Assembly: GCA_039799445.1 (NCBI GenBank)
Contig: JBDLSO010000050.1
Coordinates: forward strand, 1-5,888
Length of the DNA stretch: 5,888 bases
Source: JBDLSO01 sp039799445
Lineage (GTDB): Bacteria; Patescibacteriota; Minisyncoccia; Phycocordibacterales; UBA5272
Direction: 5' to 3'
The translations under genes and the position numbers were made by a program. Below are positions 4,457 to 5,888 of the stretch, piece after piece. Within the stretch, counting starts at the first letter, position 1, and every line of letters starts with the position of its first letter. Under the pieces are notes generated by a model. That model was not told where the DNA came from. It saw only the letters and a program-made list of their open reading frames with translations, and made no database searches.

Positions 4457-5494
4457 TTATTTGTTCATAGAAACGAGTTGCCGCAAGTGCAATTTACCAT
4501 AAGCATAGTATTCGACAGCTGGCATACCACCCTTGCAAAATAGAAATGCAGGACATTTGTGGCATGTCTCACGCATATTGCGAGTTTCATTACCCACATG
4601 AAGTGGTAGTGCATCTGGTTCAAAAAGTCCTGGCTGCGCAGCCAGCCTTTTTTTCTTTGATGTTGCAGCAGAATCGATGAGATCGACATCAAATGTACCA
4701 AATGACTTCATCTCGCGATTTTTTGGACTGCGGTTACATAAGTTACCAGACAATAACCACAAGCAGTCACCAAGTTCAATAGGACAGCACCCTGTGTCGG
4801 ACAAATACTGAGTTACAGCCTCATATCCAAGCACAGAAGATGTTTCATATCTAAATGTTCTTGGGTCGTTTGGTGATAGCTTCACCACACCAGTCAAGAC
4901 CATGATACGCATGAGATGAAAGTCAACAGGTGGTGGAAAGTCTTTCAGCCCAATGAGGCGTAGGTCTCTCAGGAAATAAGTGACCATGCTAGTCATCTTC
5001 TTCTGGAATCCCATAAAACCAGACTTGGTCTTTGGGTTATATCTACAGCGAGCCTCAATTTCTTCAAAGGTGGTAACACCTTCATAGATTTTTCTCGGAT
5101 CACCCGCATATAGTTGTGCCAGCTGAACAGAGGAAAATGACCAAAACTTTTTTACATCAGACAAAAGTCTAGTGAACTTGTGTTTCGTCATCACCTCATC
5201 AATTACATCGGGATTTTGTGAATCAGGATTGTCAGGATCAAAGATACCTAGACCTTCTTGATTCTCAAAAATCTTAAGCAGTGTAGCTACTGCAAAATTG
5301 CTGTCGATTGGTCCTCGCATATACATACATGCATAGAACCAAAATCTAGCTTGCTGTAACTTGTCGTATTTTTCTAACGAGTTTCCCACAATCTGCTGTG
5401 GCGTGACAGCTTCATTGTACGGGTAAGACCTCGACACAAATGCGCTGCGAAGTGCATCAAACACTTTACGTGCTTGTTTGTGATCTACGTACAT
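4457..5494 (-). CDS. HhH-GPD-like protein with putative Fe-S cysteines, possible DNA base-repair enzyme
   Basis: I cannot assign this 345-residue protein to a named family with certainty. Residues about 155-205 look like the core of the HhH-GPD superfamily: GFMGFQKKMTSM, then a Leu/Arg-rich helix (FLRDLRLIG), then PPPVDFHLMRIMVLTGVV. In DNA glycosylases the hairpin-lysine and the PVD aspartate (here K165/K166 and D191) lie in exactly this order. Near the C-terminus C311, C314 and C320 form CHKCPAFLFC, the C-x2-C-x5-C tail of the endonuclease III Fe-S motif. The fourth ligand would be C253 or C244, with an insert of about 57-66 residues rich in charged residues. Function as a base-excision glycosylase is inferred. 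It has a Shine-Dalgarno-like AAGGGGG, eight bases before the ATG, and a near-consensus promoter, and is divergent to the ParB-like gene. Confidence 0.6.
   Translation of the reverse strand: MYVDHKQARKVFDALRSAFVSRSYPYNEAVTPQQIVGNSLEKYDKLQQARFWFYACMYMRGPIDSNFAVATLLKIFENQEGLGIFDPDNPDSQNPDVIDEVMTKHKFTRLLSDVKKFWSFSSVQLAQLYAGDPRKIYEGVTTFEEIEARCRYNPKTKSGFMGFQKKMTSMVTYFLRDLRLIGLKDFPPPVDFHLMRIMVLTGVVKLSPNDPRTFRYETSSVLGYEAVTQYLSDTGCCPIELGDCLWLLSGNLCNRSPKNREMKSFGTFDVDLIDSAATSKKKRLAAQPGLFEPDALPLHVGNETRNMRETCHKCPAFLFCKGGMPAVEYYAYGKLHLRQLVSMNK
4630..4654 (+). other. Terminator-like palindrome inside the opposite-strand gene
   Basis: CTGGCTGCGCAGCCAG (4630-4645) is a 16-base perfect palindrome that folds as a 6-bp stem with a GCGC loop. 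It is followed on the plus strand by CC and seven T. It could end plus-strand transcription that runs past lysA, which lacks a terminator of its own. It is inside codons for the charged insert (around residues 280-290) of the minus-strand protein. Confidence 0.4.
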
Positions 5495-5511
5495 AGGTTC
5501 TGCCCCCCCTT

Positions 5512-5527
5512 ACTGCCACACGGCAGT
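5512..5527 (-). promoter_or_regulatory. 5'-leader hairpin and G7 Shine-Dalgarno tract of the HhH-GPD-like gene
   Basis: ACTGCC (5512-5517) pairs with GGCAGT (5522-5527) around ACAC. In the minus-strand transcript it lies immediately before the Shine-Dalgarno-like tract AAGGGGGGG (5511-5503), so it could shape ribosome access. The run of seven G is a possible slippage site, but being outside the coding region it would change only the spacing. Confidence 0.45.
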
Positions 5528-5536
5528 TCTGCTGCA

Positions 5537-5564
5537 ATAATACACTTTTTTCTGACTTTGTCAA
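5537..5564 (-). promoter_or_regulatory. Near-consensus promoter of the HhH-GPD-like gene
   Basis: On the minus strand a perfect -35 box TTGACA (5564-5559) is separated by 16 bases from the -10 box TATTAT (5542-5537). Transcription should begin near 5530, leaving a leader of about 36 bases with a hairpin and a Shine-Dalgarno site. This is the strongest promoter in the window. Confidence 0.7.
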
Positions 5565-5567
5565 AGT
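5555..5567. promoter_or_regulatory. 13-base palindrome over the promoter, possible operator
   Basis: ACTTTGTCAAAGT is a perfect palindrome around its central T/A and covers the -35 box of the minus-strand promoter. It lies between two divergent genes, where a repressor could control both. No repressor gene is recognised in the window, though the ParB-like protein is a possible DNA binder. Confidence 0.35.
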
Positions 5568-5605
5568 TTACTTTTGTGAAATTTAGTAGTACTCTTTAGA
5601 CAGAA

Positions 5606-5626
5606 TGGCTCTTTATAAAAGAGCCA
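5606..5626 (+). promoter_or_regulatory. Hairpin in the leader of the ParB-like gene
   Basis: TGGCTCTTT (5606-5614) pairs perfectly with AAAGAGCCA (5618-5626) around ATA. It ends nine bases before the Shine-Dalgarno site. Without a T tract after it, it is not a terminator; it may stabilise the mRNA or tune translation. Confidence 0.5.
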
Positions 5627-5635
5627 ACGTCATCG

Positions 5636-5643
5636 TAAGGAGG
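5636..5643 (+). promoter_or_regulatory. Strong Shine-Dalgarno site of the ParB-like gene
   Basis: TAAGGAGG is followed by seven bases and ATG at 5651. It fixes the start of the truncated gene. It is the only full-consensus Shine-Dalgarno site in the window. Confidence 0.85.
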
Positions 5644-5650
5644 CAAAAAC

Positions 5651-5888
5651 ATGACAGATCAGTTTTTTACAATCGTGCACGAAATTTATGCACGTGAGGC
5701 GTTGCCTGTAGTGAACATTTTACCACAACAACGGAGTAGTCTAACTCATATTGATGAGTTGCGAAACTCAATAAGATCAAACGGTGGACTCATAAACCCG
5801 ATAAACCTACTCGCCTTTGCAACCAAACAAGAAGCAATCGCTCATGCAAGATTCTTTAGAAAAATGTATGGCGATAAAAAAAGATCAC
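5651..5888 (+). CDS. ParB-like N-terminal domain protein (cut by the right edge)
   Basis: Only the first 79 residues are visible. Residues 18-54 read as the opening of a ParB/Srx-like domain: LPVVNILPQQR, then HIDELRNSIRSNGGLINPINLL. ParB-type proteins share the LxxSIxxxGxxxPI pattern, and here it is L37, S40, I41, G45/G46, P50 and I51. The following helix (TKQEAIAHARFFRKMYG) is where family members place the conserved helix after the first strand pair. Such domains serve chromosome or plasmid partition (CTP-binding), nucleases or DNA-modifying systems; the arginine-rich GxxR box would be expected further on and cannot be seen. The start follows a consensus Shine-Dalgarno site. It is divergent to the HhH-GPD-like gene. 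Confidence 0.55.
   Translation, partial: MTDQFFTIVHEIYAREALPVVNILPQQRSSLTHIDELRNSIRSNGGLINPINLLAFATKQEAIAHARFFRKMYGDKKRS

Noticed and set aside
4465..4701. A 78-codon minus-strand frame in another phase of the HhH-GPD-like gene
   Set aside because: It lies wholly inside the longer gene on the same strand and resembles a frame-shifted shadow of it; the long frame carries the cysteine motif and a proper start.

Overview
The window looks like a piece of an AT-rich, compact, probably reduced bacterial genome. The best guess is a member of the Candidate Phyla Radiation (Patescibacteria). The basis is the mix of genes (a secreted-type cytochrome b5 domain, DUF2177, GtrA, a lone diaminopimelate decarboxylase), the very short intergenic gaps, the near absence of Shine-Dalgarno sites in the left part, and Pribnow-like boxes placed only 12-16 bases before start codons. 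All intact reading frames read cleanly in the standard code and end in TAA or TAG. The taxon is an inference, not a proof.

Layout. (1) Bases 1-672, minus strand: the N-terminal 224 residues of a large P-loop ATPase of the AAA_13 / RloC-PrrC-like type, continuing off the left edge. (2) Bases 673-1316: a gene-poor stretch holding a tRNA-Gln(CUG) gene on the minus strand and an unusual collection of repeats. These are a two-copy 80-base hairpin-bearing repeat, a 26-bp perfect inverted repeat that duplicates the tRNA acceptor end together with its terminator, a mirrored T-arm fragment, and an 18-base copy of the tRNA 5' end. (3) Bases 1317-2692, plus strand: a membrane-anchored cytochrome b5-like heme protein, a four-helix membrane protein with intramembrane histidines that may be its redox partner, and a DUF2177 membrane protein, ended by a strong terminator. 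(4) Bases 2836-4417, plus strand: a GtrA-family membrane protein and a diaminopimelate decarboxylase (LysA family) seven bases apart. (5) Bases 4457-5494, minus strand: a 345-residue protein resembling HhH-GPD DNA glycosylases, with cysteines that could hold an Fe-S cluster. (6) Bases 5651-5888, plus strand: the start of a divergent gene with a ParB-like N-terminal motif, cut by the right edge.

Working picture. The cytochrome b5 and four-helix proteins form a small two-gene redox unit at the membrane. GtrA and LysA form a second unit, the first suggesting polyprenyl-linked sugar transfer to the envelope and the second lysine/DAP metabolism. The right-hand divergent pair differs in style from the rest: a near-consensus promoter, true Shine-Dalgarno sites, hairpins in both 5' leaders and a palindrome over the promoter. 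It may be a DNA-maintenance or mobile module. The most unusual sequence is the tRNA-Gln neighbourhood, where partial and inverted copies of the tRNA lie beside a possible anticodon-nuclease-type ATPase gene.
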